A stretch of 64,000 nt of DNA from Vigna angularis (Eukaryota; Streptophyta; Magnoliopsida; Fabales; Fabaceae): NCBI RefSeq assembly GCF_016808095.1, contig NC_068970.1, positions 21,000,501-21,064,500 on the forward strand, given 5' to 3'. The position numbers and the translations under genes were made by a program. Under the pieces are notes generated by a model that saw only the letters and a program-made list of their open reading frames with translations, had not been told where the DNA came from and made no database searches. Below, in pieces: positions 13,421 to 25,800 of the stretch (positions are counted from its first letter, which is position 1; each line of letters opens with the position of its first letter).

Positions 13421-15420
13421 TGGCATCAAAACTATTTGGTTTGGGGTTCTATTTACATGCTTGAATGATGGAGGTAAATATAAAGACGATTGTTTTAAAT
13501 GGTACAAATTATCTATTATGGAAGGGAAAGATGAAAAATTTATTCTTTATGATGAAATTACATCTTCTTTTCTATGCTACACAAAAGCCAATTTTTTTTC
13601 TAATGAAGAATGATACTTTGAGCACCAACATGTATGTTGTTTTATTCGAAAATGTAAAAAACAATGTTTATAATCACATTGCTAATGAGACACATGCTAT
13701 AAACAATAACAAATTAGATTTGTTGAATTGCTTGATTAATTTGAGGTCCATGGAGAATTCTTCCATTTCAAATCATTTAAATGAATTTCAACGGATCCCA
13801 TATCAATTGACAAGAATGAGTATTAATTTAATGATGAAGTTTTGGAACTATGGTTACTGAATACTTTACGAGAGTATTGCAAGATATTTTAGGTTTTAAT
13901 TACAAACCTAACCCGTAATGACTTTTTTTCTTTATAGATGACAAAGAATAGTGCTCTTAATGAAGAGATGAGAAGGAAGGCACATGGTTCTTCATACTCG
14001 TACAAAAACAGTGTATAACGTCACGCGTTTAACGTTCAATCACTGAATAGCCAAAGTTAAAAATGATCGGTAGCATTTTTGTAAATAAATGTAATTATTA
14101 AACGTCGTTCAGAATTGTAATTCGACGTAAAAGGATATAAATGTCTAATGCTCCAGCGTTAGACGTCAAAAGGTTAGTGAATTACATAAAAATTTGAGCG
14201 GGAGAATGAAAATTCATTCACTTTATCTTAGCGCGTGACACCCTATTCTTTTCTCAAACTTTTCTCAAACGAAGTTTGACGACCATCACATGTAATCTTT
14301 CTTTCATTTGATACAAATACATTTTATGTATGATTTTCGTTTGTTTTGACCGATTATTTTCGTGCTTTTGTTCTTCATAGGCGCATTATGTTTTCTTTGT
14401 TATCGGTGACGACACTTTATTTCGACGAACGCATCTTTTGAAGGTTAGTTTTTGTTTTTGTTTTAGAGAACTTATTTGTTGAACTTGTTTGTTGTTTTTT
14501 TTTTGTTGAACTTGTTTGTTGTTATTTGGTTGAACTTGTTTGTTGTTGTTTGATTAACTTGTTTGTTGTTGGTTATTGTTGTTTGTTGTTGATACTACGT
14601 TCATAGTTCTTGATTTATAAAATACCAAAAACTAAAATGTGTTATTTTTCTGCTTTTCAGGTCTTGTAGAGCCGTAAAAAAGGATCACAACTAATTAAAA
14701 AAAACAAAAAAAAAATTATTAACATCGTATATTAACAAAGTTCGACATTAAGTTAATGTCGTATATTGACAAAATTTGACGTTAATTTAACGTAGAATTT
14801 TTTAAATTCAACGTCAATTTAACGTCTCCTGATATGACGTCGTTCGTCGTTAAAAGTCCAAAATATTCGACATTGTATGCAATTTTTGTACTAGTGATAT
14901 CAATCTCAGGTGCTTATCACAAAAAATAAGGAAAAAGTCAGAAAAGAAAATCGAAAGGTGGTAGAGAGAAAAGTATGAGCAAGTCCAAGTTAAGATACAA
15001 AAATATAAAGTGTCATTATTGTAACAAAATTGAGAACATTCAAAAATACCGCTTTAAGAAGAAAAAGGAGAACAAAGACAAGTAGAAATAGAATGATCAT
15101 TATAATGATCTTGTTACCACTACTATTATAGGTGGTGTTCTTTTTCTTCTTTTTGATTGAGCCTGTTAATCTTGAATCTAATGAGAGCATGTAGACAATT
15201 GATAGTGGTGTTACACTGCACATTACACCAAGGAATAAGTTCTTCATATCTTATACTTATGGTAATTTTAGAATATTAAAGATGGACAATGATAATGTTT
15301 CAAAGGTTGTTGGTGTTAGTGATGTTTGCTTATCCAAACCAACATGAAAGTGTAATTATTATTTAGAGGAGTCAAACATGCTTTAAATTATTGTTTTAAT
15401 CTAATAGTTGTGCATTTACT
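13421..15420 (+). pseudogene. Ty1/copia gag-protease relic, split by a CACTA-like insertion
   Basis: TGGCATCAAAAC (13421-13432) resembles a decayed tRNA-Met primer site. The frame at 13465-13860 gives a copia gag start containing LNGTNYLLWKGKMKNLF, then SNHLNEFQRIPYQL. A frameshift near 13840 restores DEVLELWLLNTL. After the insertion (13995-14896) the relic continues: a zinc-knuckle remnant at about 15008-15060 (KCHYCNKIENIQKYR, keeping the two first Cys but with Asn for His and Arg for the last Cys), then a protease start at about 15194 (TIDSGVTLHITPRNKFF, with the catalytic Asp in DSG) running to VVGVSDVCL. A stop codon lies between knuckle and protease. Known copia order gag-knuckle-protease is kept; nothing of integrase or reverse transcriptase follows. 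Confidence 0.75.
13995..14896. mobile_element. Non-autonomous CACTA-like element inside copia relic
   Basis: The right end reads TTTTTGTACTAGTG and the left end TACTCGTACAAAAA, which is CACTAGTACAAAAA with two changes. Near both ends short words built on TTAACGTCG/CGACGTTAA recur in both orientations (for example at 14015-14035, 14100-14130, 14740-14860), the usual subterminal pattern of CACTA elements. It is about 900 bases long, contains no transposase, and separates copia gag from the zinc knuckle. A matching three-base target duplication is not visible (TCA left, ATA right), so left-end decay is assumed. Confidence 0.65.
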
Positions 15421-16340
15421 TAATGATAATGGTTTTTATTTTCTAAATTTAAAAAACAATATTCAAATAAGATTTATTGATAATTATTAGTGAGTAACTG
15501 TTATCAATTCGAATAATTATTTATCCATATTTATTATATACTGTATCTATTAAAAGTATTTATTTAATATTCAAATACCTCCTAGTATCTTTACTCGTGA
15601 CTAATCAAAGAAGATATGAACTTTACATTTTAATAAGTATTTTAAAATTGAATTACACATTTAATCTGCGACGACACTCATTCAATGTTTTAGAAGTAAT
15701 TGAACCTATTTTAATAAATAATAATTAAAATAATACAAACATTAAGTAAATATAATACCATAATTTTATAATGTTAAAAATTTTAAAAATCATTTTATTT
15801 AATTTCTAAAACTCAAAATAAATATTATAAACATACCGTAATAAAATTATTTTAAATTGATATATGGTCCATGAATATTGAGTTTATATACAATAAAAAT
15901 GAAAATTAATATAATATAAACGACTAAATTATGTTTTAATAAAAATGATAAAATAATTCGTTACAAGTCTTACTAAAATTGATTTTGTATTTATTTTGAA
16001 CCTTTTTATTTTACAGTTTTCATTTATCGGTTTGACGGATTCTTGGTGGTTCTTATCAGTTTTGCTGGTTCTTTTTGAATTTTACGTTCAGTTTAAACTT
16101 TAAAATTGTGATTTTGAATCTTAACCTTTAATAATTTGATTTAATAGTCATGATTAATTGTTTCGTGTCCTTAAGTACTGTGATAAGATAAAATATTGTC
16201 AACATTTTAATAAACAATTTAGTCTTACTATATGACATGTCTATACCAAGTTCTTTGACAACGTTTTTGACCCCCAAAACCCATCTTTATCAATCTCTTT
16301 TCACTTTTTTAGCATTAGATAATAAACATATGGTTGTTTG
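15421..16340. other. AT-rich intergenic DNA
   Basis: No gene or repeat identified beyond the end of the copia relic. Confidence 0.4.
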
Positions 16341-16439
16341 ATATACACTACAAATGTAAAATATTCCGAATTCAACAACCTGGTTTTGTCGTATAATGTT
16401 AGTGTGAATGGGAATGGGATACTTTCGTGCATAACCCTA

Positions 16440-17960
16440 CAACTATGTCCTCTGCATGCTTACGCATCACAATCATACCATCAAATAATTCCCATGCTCA
16501 TCACTATAATATTCTTTGCTTATTACTATAGTATATGACGATTATACCATGACCTCTGCATTCTTACCACATCACATTACGTCGATTAATGGGCCATTCT
16601 TATTTAGATAATTTCTTTTAAAAATATATTCTTTTCACAATTTTTTAATATTCAATATTGAGCTGTAATTCAGTGTTATTAAGTTACAATTTTTTCTTAT
16701 ACATATATTAAACTTATTGTTTTGTTACTAGTGTCTATCTATCTAGACACTGTATTAGTTGTATATATAACGTGTTTTTCACAAATTTATTTCTATTATT
16801 TCACTGTAAAAAATCATTAAATAATAATTAATTTTATAGACAAAAAATAAATAATCATTATATATTAACTAATTTAGATATCATTTTTATAAACTAAAAG
16901 TTAATTGATATTGAAAATAGTTTCTATTATAAATAAAAACTTATAATTGATTTGTGAATAAGAGTTTAAATTATCTTTAATACTAGTTATAAAGATTTAG
17001 TTACCAAAAATTTAGTATTTAAACTAGTTTTCAATTTAAAATTAGAGACTAATTTAGAATCAATAATAATAAGTAAATAAAATATTAGAAGCTAATATAA
17101 GAGATTAATTTAGACTCTAATTTACAAATTAATTATAATTTTTGTTATAATATAAATTATTTTAGATACTAATAATTTTTAGTTTATAAAATTATATCCA
17201 ACTAGTTAATATAGTGATTAATTATTTCATTTTCTAAAATTAGTTATTATTTAATGATTTTCTTGTAATAAAAGGAGAGAAATAAATTTATGAAAACAAA
17301 CACTATACTATACTAATGCAGTATGTACAATTGATCGACAATAGTAACAAATTTTAATGAGTTTGATATATATAACACTGAATTATAACTCATTATTGGT
17401 ATGAAGAGTAAGATTGATGGTGCATATGAACAATATGACTTTCATTCTTATTAACATTTTGATTATTATACAATGAAGAACTATAAGCTGCTATGAGGTT
17501 TCAAAGGATGTATGATCTTGTTAACGAATGTTGCAAATATGTTGGAGAAGTAGGAATGGAAACCTAGGGAGTCGCGAATGAGGAGATTGAAAAGAAAGAT
17601 AGCAAGGTGTTGTTCATCTTGCATAATCAAGAGAGAATGTGTTAAACTATAATTCATATTTATTAACTTACAATTTTTTTTCTAATAAATATATATACAT
17701 CATCATGCTCATTAATTTATAAGTATTACCAGACAATAATGAACATTTTATAAGATATGCTTGTTTTTCACAAAATTTATTTTGTCCTCTCTTTTTATCT
17801 TCTCTTAGTGTGTCCCAATATAATGTATTGATGATAACTTTTTATAACAATAATTTGGTAAATAATTAAATTGGTGATGTTTTCGTGATTTCGGTGCATG
17901 ACGTTAATGCCATGAGCTCTGCATGATTACGGTATAATTGGCCATCTTAATTTACTTAAT
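16440..17960. repeat. Dispersed repeat modules with CATGnnCTCTGCAT core
   Basis: Related modules containing 'atg(t/a)cctctgcat(g/t)cttac' occur at about 16447, 16552 and (as 'atgagctctgcatgattac') about 17914. The two later ones share a following 'ggccat.cttaattta' block. The stretch 17645-17800 also resembles 16670-16795 in the same orientation. The region is therefore built from several copies of one AT-rich repeat. Confidence 0.5.
16645..17403. repeat. Large imperfect palindrome (fold-back element)
   Basis: Left arm from about 16650 and right arm to about 17400 are reverse complements over several hundred bases. Matching words include GTAATTCAGTGTTAT / its complement at the outer ends, AAATTTATTTCT in the middle, and AAATCATTAAATAATAA (16811-16827, complement at 17247-17263) in the inner arms. 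The inner 470 bases (16802-17270) have ends resembling CACTACAAGAAAATC and belong to the same MITE family as the copy at 32211. No coding capacity. Confidence 0.65.
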
Positions 17961-18640
17961 TTGACTTTTTCTGATTTTATAATGTAATCAATAGCCAAAA
18001 AGGATACGTACTACAACTATTTTATTTGTAAATACATGGACAATTTGTCGTTCAATTAGTCCTCTGACTTCTCCTATTAATTGCTCTTTTTTAAAAGTTG
18101 ACACGATTATTACCAAAATGAACTTGAACTTTCTACTCATTTTTTTTGGTATGCTTCTTTATTTCTTCAAATTACATTAATTTTAATGTTTTGAAATGCA
18201 TTAAAAACTTTTATTGTATTAAAATCAATATATTTTGAACATATAGAAAAAATAAAAATTAGTAATAAATCGAGACTTAAAATAAATCCAACTTACTTTT
18301 GGAAAGAGTAACAAGACCGAAATATTTCATCTATTAGAAAGTTATTGAACAAGATCTATTTATATTTTAATATGTAACTTATATTAAAATAGGAAAAATT
18401 ATAATTGTACTTTTATTTTTTTATCACGGTTTTTAGATTCAGCTCAGTTCTCTTTTTTAAAGCTTAATTTAATAATTTGAATTCTTTTCTCAGTTTATTA
18501 GAATTAATAAAATTGAGCACACTTTTTTAAAGTAGTTTTGTACACCTGGATATACAGTGACTTTTTTAATTCTTTTATAGCTTGCCACTTTTCTCATGCA
18601 TTCTTCTAACCACTTCAAAAATTATTTTGAAACTTCTATT
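17961..18640. other. AT-rich intergenic DNA
   Basis: Nothing recognisable. Confidence 0.4.
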
Positions 18641-18840
18641 TGTTGGGTTTACCAAAGAAGGGATTCATCGAAGAGACACAAAACAAAAGAGATTTGAGTC
18701 CAATCATATAAAAGATTGACACCACTCTCTACCAAAAATCTTAAGACAATGAATTAATGGATCTTTTATCCTTATATAATGTTTTACTTTCTTATTTCTA
18801 TCAAATGTGAGACTTAGACTCACACTTGAATTTTCAAAAT
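18641..18840 (+). mobile_element. Probable solo short LTR or TRIM fragment
   Basis: It opens with TGTTGGGTTTACC and contains 'tttgagtccaatcat', a TATA-like 'ccttatataatg' and 'atgtgagacttagactcacac', wording I associate with abundant short legume LTRs. No primer site, partner LTR or target duplication was seen. Confidence 0.4.
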
Positions 18841-21800
18841 ACTATTTTAATCGTAGAAGATAGTTTTTACAACAGACAGTGTTATTTTATATACTATGTT
18901 CATAGAAGATTCTTAAAATCTATTTAGAAGAGTCTCTTTTTAATAATTTTAAGAGAAAAAAAATTAAAGAAGAAATTATACAAGATAGTTCGTATAAATT
19001 AATTTATGTATGCATTAACTTTAACTTATGAAACAATTAATTTTAGTTTTTTTCTTAGTTTTCTCCTTATACGTCCTTATAGATAAATTTTACAAATGTT
19101 TTTCTTACACTACTATATATTTACGTTCTACAGATATTTGTCAACAACATTCAATTGTCGAAAATGGTGGATGAAGGGATCCAAAATTTCAAATTACATC
19201 AAGTCATCGATTGAAGGAGACAACTCAAAAAATATGAAGTCATATATAGCTCTAAATTTACATCCAAAAAGAAATTCTAGGCAATCTTGATATCTCTAAG
19301 TCTAATTTCTTATTCACATTGAATCTTTCATTAATAATTCATGTTTGGGTCCCTCCTCGACTACCAACCAACTAATTCATCACAAAATGTGTTCATACTA
19401 TATGTAGAATTTACCTAAAGATAATTTGCTTGAATGTAAGGATGTATATTTGAAAAAAAAAAGTATTTTCATATATCACGTTATTTAGTAAAATCTTATT
19501 TTTAGCAAATTGTTACAATAAAACGTCATAAGATTAATAAAGTAAACAAACTTATCTTAACTTATAAATATAATATTAATATAATTATCTAAAATAAATA
19601 ACTATAATATATATATATATATATTTAAATTTGTTTCATATATGACAAAAGTATATTAATGGTTAATAACAACGAAAATGAGAGTATTTTCATAGATGAC
19701 TTTCCTATCAAAGGGAACATGAAAAGTTGAAAAAGTGTATAAAAAGTTATAAAGAAATAGAAAAAGTTGTATGATACGTGAGAAACTGGGATAAAGAGCA
19801 TAAGAAAAAAACATATAAATGAAACAAATGTATACCTAATAAAATATTTTGATAAAGAAAGAAAACATTTTGGAATGTTACAGGCGTCCTTCTTTGGTTA
19901 TCAGTGTTTTATTGTATTATTGCTCTTTTATTATAATAATAAATAATGAAAAATAATGTTATAACAATGATGCTTATTAACAGCAAAATGAAATTATTTT
20001 AATTTCATTCTTTTATAAATCTAATTGAAATATGTTTATTTTTCTTTTATTCTTTTAACTGTTTATGATTAAGTGAAGTAAGAGAATTGTTTTCTGCACA
20101 CACATGGGCTGTAGTGGATAGAGGTGTACTAGTTAAAATGTGTGGAGGTGATTCTATGAAATCACTCAAACATGTTATCTTATCCATGTTTGAAGATTAC
20201 GATGTTTAATATTTTTTTTTTCAAATATTGTGCCTTGGTTTCCAACAAACATATATTTAACTTTTTGTGGAAAATATCTATATTATTGCCAATGTAACAA
20301 ACACAAATTGTGGACTTCCTCGTACACAATTACACTTTTTATGACTTTTTTAAAATAACTAAACTAATCTACAACTTTACATTTTATATCAATCATTCTA
20401 ACATAAATAACTCCATAATACAACACTAAAAGAAGGAGTATGTTCTTTTGTTTATTATTATTTTTTAATTTGAAAACTAAAAATTAATATGTTTCTGGCA
20501 CCGAATTCTAACTAAACACTTCCGAACTCTAAATAAATGCTTCCGTTTTAATGTTGGCAGAATAATCAAGAAACTTTAACCTACTTGTAGACATTAAAAG
20601 TGTCTATTAAATAAAATAAAATAGCCTAATTTATTATCAGTAAATTAGACTAAATTTATACTTATATTTTCAAAAAAAAATCAGTTTGGATTTTATAAAA
20701 AACATAATTTTGATATTTATTTTCTAAAAAACATAATTTTGATATTTATAAATCAGATTCAAAATAATTTTTTTCTCAAAATCAATTTTAAATTTAAAAT
20801 AATTTAAATAAATTTTGGGGATATTATATATCAAATATATGAAAACACAAAAAAAAATGAATAAATATATCTCTAATTTTGTTATATATATTTTGCATTA
20901 ATATATAGTACTTGGTATCTATATATGTTTTCACATCTTAGGTATTGTACCATTGGACTAAAGATGTATACCAAATATTATACCTAATTTTATAGAGAAT
21001 ATGTATCACTGATTTTCTGTCAAGATTATTATTAATCGGACAATTTTATGAAATATGAAATATTGTAATGATTTTACATTTAATTATAAAATATATTTAT
21101 TTTAAATCAGTATATATTTCAAACCAAATTTTAAAAAAATGTTAATTTTAAAATTAATATTAAACTGATTTATAAAGATGTAAATTACTTTCTTTTAGAA
21201 AAAATGAATTTAAATTTAGAATCCAATTCAATTCTTTAGGTGTGAATCTATAAAATTGTAAAATATTTATTTATATTAGATAAATTCCATCCTATCCAAC
21301 TCAATCGCAAATCTCTACTTATGTGTCCAAATCTTGTAACCACTTAGTCAGACATTACTATTTTGGTTTGAAACTTTCACAATAATTGAGAATTAAGATT
21401 TATAAACATTCAACGAGTATTGGTTAGTTAAGAAACATGTAAAACGTGTTAAATTCATAAGTAGATAATGCGTGAATATATAATGTTATGATTTTTTTAG
21501 AATTAAGCTATCAAACTGAAATTACTACTGATTAACTATTAAATAATGACTTCAAATTTAATTTATAGATTTATATTTTATTTAAACTTATGTAATTGAA
21601 ATTATTATAAATAGATTACTTTTATTTAAATTTATAATAGTTTCTATGACCTTTTTAAAATTACTTTTTAGAAAAATGAATTGTATTTGTACCAATATTT
21701 TATAATACAATTTTATTTAAATTATACTTTTATATAAGTGTTTTATTTAAATTTATATTTTTAAATATTATTTTAAGTAATCTGGTTTAAAATTTAAAAA

Positions 21801-23440
21801 AATAAATCTATGAATACCACAATAATTCACAAATATTCTACGGAAGGAATATAAATTTGTGTGGATGGGTATAATTGTCTTTCCATGGTTCAAACAATTC
21901 TTAGATTCCCCAAAAGGTTATATTTTTGTCTAGAACAATGGACACAGAGCAACCTTATATTAATACCAACATTTTTTTCAAACAATCACAAACTTTACAT
22001 TTCTATTCACACTCCGTTTTCGTTCAATTTATTTATTTAAAATACATTTAAATCTAACATAAAAAACTATATTTTATTTAATTTGTTTCTATTTGAATGA
22101 AGAAATAGAATTAAAATGAAATGAAAAAAATATCTTGTGATTTAATTTGGAACGATTTTACTATTTTTTTCTCTTTAATGGAAGTTTTTTATTTATTTTT
22201 TAAATTAAAATATAATCTTTTTGCATATTAGTTTATCCTTTCTTCTATATTGTGCAAAAAGATTATAATCACCATGATAAAATATATTGATAACTAATGT
22301 TAAAAAAAATAAACTCTAATTCCTAAATTAATTTTAACATTTTATTAATAATAGAAACTATTTTAAATATTAGTAAAATTTAAAAATTGTGATAGAAAAC
22401 AAAAGGAAAAGATGTGAATGATATTTTTATAGCTGACTTTCATATCATTTCTGAGTATTTGTGAGTACATGAATAGTTTGTTTTTTCAAATTCGTCTTTG
22501 CTATTTGTGGTAAATAAATAAACAGAAATAAAGATAATATACTTCTTTCTATTATATATATGTGTTTCTATTACATATATGCAAGAGTATATTGGGAAGG
22601 AAACACTGCTTTGGAAATATCAACCTTAAATGACAAAATTGGTCATAATAATAGGGGAGAAAACGCAATGAATGAAAATAAGAAAAAGGAAATTAAAGCT
22701 GGAAGAAGCATCACTACCTTCGTAGCATACCTTTTTTTTAGTAGGAAATACATTACAAAATTAATATGTAAGAAAGCTATCTTCACTAATTCCTTCCTAC
22801 TTTTTTCTTTCTTTGTCCTGACAACATATCCATTGCACATAGTCAGTCTTCGGATACGTCATTAAATGTTTCATACAACTCTCAACATTTTCAAGAAAAT
22901 TAGCAAGAAATCAATCTCTTGTGAATTTTATAAAAACTAATAGAAAATATTATTGTTTGTTAGTTCGGTATATCCACTATCCACTAAATAATTCCGGAGC
23001 ACAGAAAATCAGTTATATATATATATATATATCATCACTACACTATTTACAAAATCAATTATGTAAGTAATAAAATTTCTTTTACATTCTCTTACCAAAA
23101 CTCATTTTGCTACACTTTCCATTCATTTCTTTTTCTTTTTTCACTCTAATTTACTCCATTTGAAAAACATTACTTTTCACTAAATTATTTTTTTTTTCAT
23201 TCCCCAACATCCAAACAAAAACCTAAAGCTCGTTACGAATTTGGTTATATCTTTAGTGGTTTTGGAGAGTTGGACGATAATCTGACAACCAGAGGTCGTT
23301 GGTCATCAAGGACCCACACTCACATATCAATCACTTCATATGTTACTTATACAGAAAATGGATGGCCACCATTAATGTTATATATTTTGTGTAAAATTTT
23401 GAGAAGAAAACAAAATTTTCTTGTTAAAAAGAAGTGTTCC
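18841..23440. other. AT-rich intergenic DNA
   Basis: Long AT-rich stretch with no convincing gene. Small frames (19096-19290, 22560-22865) show no known motif. The segment 22290-22400 has words seen in the fold-back MITE family ('agaaactattttaaatattagt') and may be a fragment. A short AT run lies at about 23010-23032. Confidence 0.4.
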
Positions 23441-23445
23441 CACAT

Positions 23446-23458
23446 CTATATATATAGG
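23446..23458 (+). promoter_or_regulatory. TATA box of SABATH gene 1
   Basis: CTATATATATAGG lies about 85-95 bases before the start codon. With a start site about 30 bases further on, the 5' leader would be near 55 bases. In the aligned promoter of gene 2 the surrounding sequence is conserved but this motif is replaced by 'catcagtatgtgtc'. Confidence 0.6.
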
Positions 23459-23539
23459 TGTGGTATGAGCTTGATGAGAAGCATAGAAACATAAGGAGAA
23501 TATCCCAAAACGAGCAAAGTAGAGATAAAAAAGAAAACA

Positions 23540-25227
23540 ATGGAAGTAGCACAGGTTCTGCACATGAACGGGGGTGTTGGAGACGCAAGCTATGCAAACA
23601 ACTCTCTTGTTCAGGTATACTCACAAAGTAACAGTTTGAATTCGCACTTCAGAGACCCATAATACTCATAAATAGCTTATTACATACTGTCTTTTATATA
23701 ACCAACAACTATGTAAATATCTTCTCTGACAAAGACCGTAACACTTTCAGCTTGTGCTCAGGCTTGGTGTGTTCATTTACCCATTAAAAACAAAGTGATA
23801 AATATGAATTTCATTTCAAGAAAAATGTTATATATCATGGTACAATGATTGGTTGTTATGCAGCAAAAGGTGATTTCTTTGACAAAGCCAATAAGAGAGG
23901 AAGCCATAACTAGCCTCTATTGCAGTACACTCCCGAGAAGTTTGGCAATTGCAGATTTGGGTTGCTCTTCTGGACCAAACACTCTATTTGTTGCGTCTGA
24001 ACTCATCAAAACTGTGGAGAAGCTTTGTCGGAAGCTGAAACATAAATCTCCAGAGTACAGGGTGTTTCTGAATGATCTGCCTGGGAATGACTTCAACAAC
24101 ATCTTTAAGTCCCTTGACAGCTTTAAAATGAAATTGCAAACAGAAGTGGCAGGTGGGATTGGTCCATGCTACTTCTCTGGGGTTCCAGGATCTTTCTATG
24201 GCAGGGCTTTCCCGAATCAAAGTTTACATTTTGTCCATTCCTCTTACAGTCTTCAATGGCTATCTAAGGTACGTGCGCATGCAAATGGAGCATTTGATAT
24301 TTGTATTTTGTGGGAGCTACTAGTGTAATACATGAACTATAAATAATAATAATTATGTATCGGTGATTGTATTAGGTTCCTGAGGGTGTAGACAACAACA
24401 AGGGCAACATTTATTTAGGCAGAACAAGCCCATCAAATGTTGTGAGAGCTTACTATGACCAATTTCAAAGAGATTTCAGTGTTTTTCTCAAGTGTCGAGC
24501 AGAGGAACTAGTTCAAGGAGGTCGTATGGTTCTGACATTTTTGGGGAGAAGAAACGAGGATCCATGTAGCAAGGATGGTTGCTACATTTGGGAGCTTATG
24601 GCTAATGCTCTTAATGATATGGTTTCGCAGGTAATTATTCACGGATCCAGTTTCTGAGGAGGTGAAAAGATGACTTATCCATGCATGAAAATCTGAGTTT
24701 TAACATAAACTATAGAAGGGCTTTTTTTCTTTAGTATTATCCTCTTTCCTTTGCAGTGTTTAACATTAATTTCCCAAGTTCTCTGTCGAAACATATGTAT
24801 AAATCTTGGAAGATGCAAGAGTGTAAATCTTTTCACTGTTTTGCTGCAGGGAATCATAAAGGAAGAGCAAGTAGATAGTTTTAACATCCCACAATACACT
24901 CCATCAGCTTCTGAAGTGAAATTGGAAGTTCTTAAAGAAGGATCGTTCGCCATCAATCGTGTGGAAGTCTCTGAAGTGAACTGGAACGCTTTTGATGATT
25001 GGAACGCTCTTGATTTTGAATCTGAAAGGTCTGAATCAATCGGTGATGGTGGATACAACGTGGCACAGTGCATGAGGGCTGTGGCAGAACCTATGCTGGT
25101 AAGTCACTTTGGTGAAGACATCATTGAAGAGGTTTTCAGCCGCTACCAGCAAATCTTGGCTGATCGAATGTCCAAGGAAAAAACTCAGTTCTTCAATGTC
25201 ACTGTGTTATTGAGTCGAAAAGATTAA
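23540..25227 (+). CDS. SABATH carboxyl methyltransferase 1 (salicylate/benzoate type)
   Basis: Exons 23540-23614, 23864-24268, 24376-24630 and 24850-25227, all with GT-AG introns in phase 0, give 370 residues, normal for SABATH enzymes. These transfer a methyl group from S-adenosylmethionine to the carboxyl of small acids such as salicylate, benzoate or jasmonate, usually in the cytosol. Visible motifs: SYANNS at 17-22 and Gln25 (SAM and substrate contacts), motif I DLGCSSGPNT at 56-65, LNDLPGNDFN at 94-103, GVPGSFYGRAFP, SSYSLQWLSKVP at 151-162 and the IWEL Trp at 232. The N-terminus MEVAQVLHMNGG and Gln156 before Trp157 (Met in Clarkia SAMT) fit the salicylate/benzoate branch better than jasmonate enzymes; substrate is inferred. 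No signal peptide. The start was chosen because the frame opens into the conserved N-terminus 55 bases after the predicted cap site. Confidence 0.95.
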
Positions 25228-25246
25228 GCAAGAAGTTTGCATTGCA

Positions 25247-25248
<2 letters not shown>

Positions 25249-25303
<55 letters not shown>

Positions 25304-25304
25304 A
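25249..25304. repeat. (TA)n(TG)n microsatellite in 3' UTR of SABATH gene 1
   Basis: Begins about 22 bases after the stop codon: about 20 TA units then 8 TG units. Absent at the matching place after gene 2. Confidence 0.95.
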
Positions 25305-25800
25305 TGGTTTGCTCCTTTCTTTTCTGGCAATTATGAGTAGCAAAAATGTTAAGCTGGAATAGAATAAAGTTAGAATTGTGTGGTGTTTATTAGCAACTTT
25401 TTTTTTTTAAATATTTGTAGTTCTGTGATAAAAACTATTCTTGTAAGATTATGATATGATTAGTAGTCAATGATAGATGCTTCAATGCTGTTATTCACTC
25501 GCCAAACATTGATTAAACTCAATGGAAAGTCTGAGTTGTATTGAATTTATTGCTTTATTTTTTATCTGTTACCAAAATATTATAAATTAATGGAACAAAT
25601 AAAAGATATTCTAACGGAATAATAAAAGTTAAAATAATGGAAAGTTACTCACAAAGAAAAAGTAAATTTGAAAAGGATCACTGGTAATGACAATCTTGTT
25701 GATCTGATACCTTAGGATGAAGCTGCCAAATCTTGCAATTATAATTAGGTTTCCTTTGCAATTTTATGTGCAAAACTTTCGTTGACTAATTTAAATCCTC
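25305..25800. other. 3' flank of SABATH gene 1
   Basis: The region to about 25540 keeps scattered similarity with the flank after gene 2 ('gattaaactcaa..aa..t.tgagttg' at about 25512 and 45530), marking the right limit of the duplicated segment. Otherwise nothing recognised. Confidence 0.5.

Noticed and set aside
13992..14899. Three-base duplication around the CACTA-like element in the copia relic
   Set aside because: TCA and ATA differ; only the ends and subterminal words support the call.
24675..25073. 132-residue minus-strand frame over SABATH gene 1 exon 4 (and 44722-45234 over gene 2)
   Set aside because: Antisense to a conserved exon; no independent motif.
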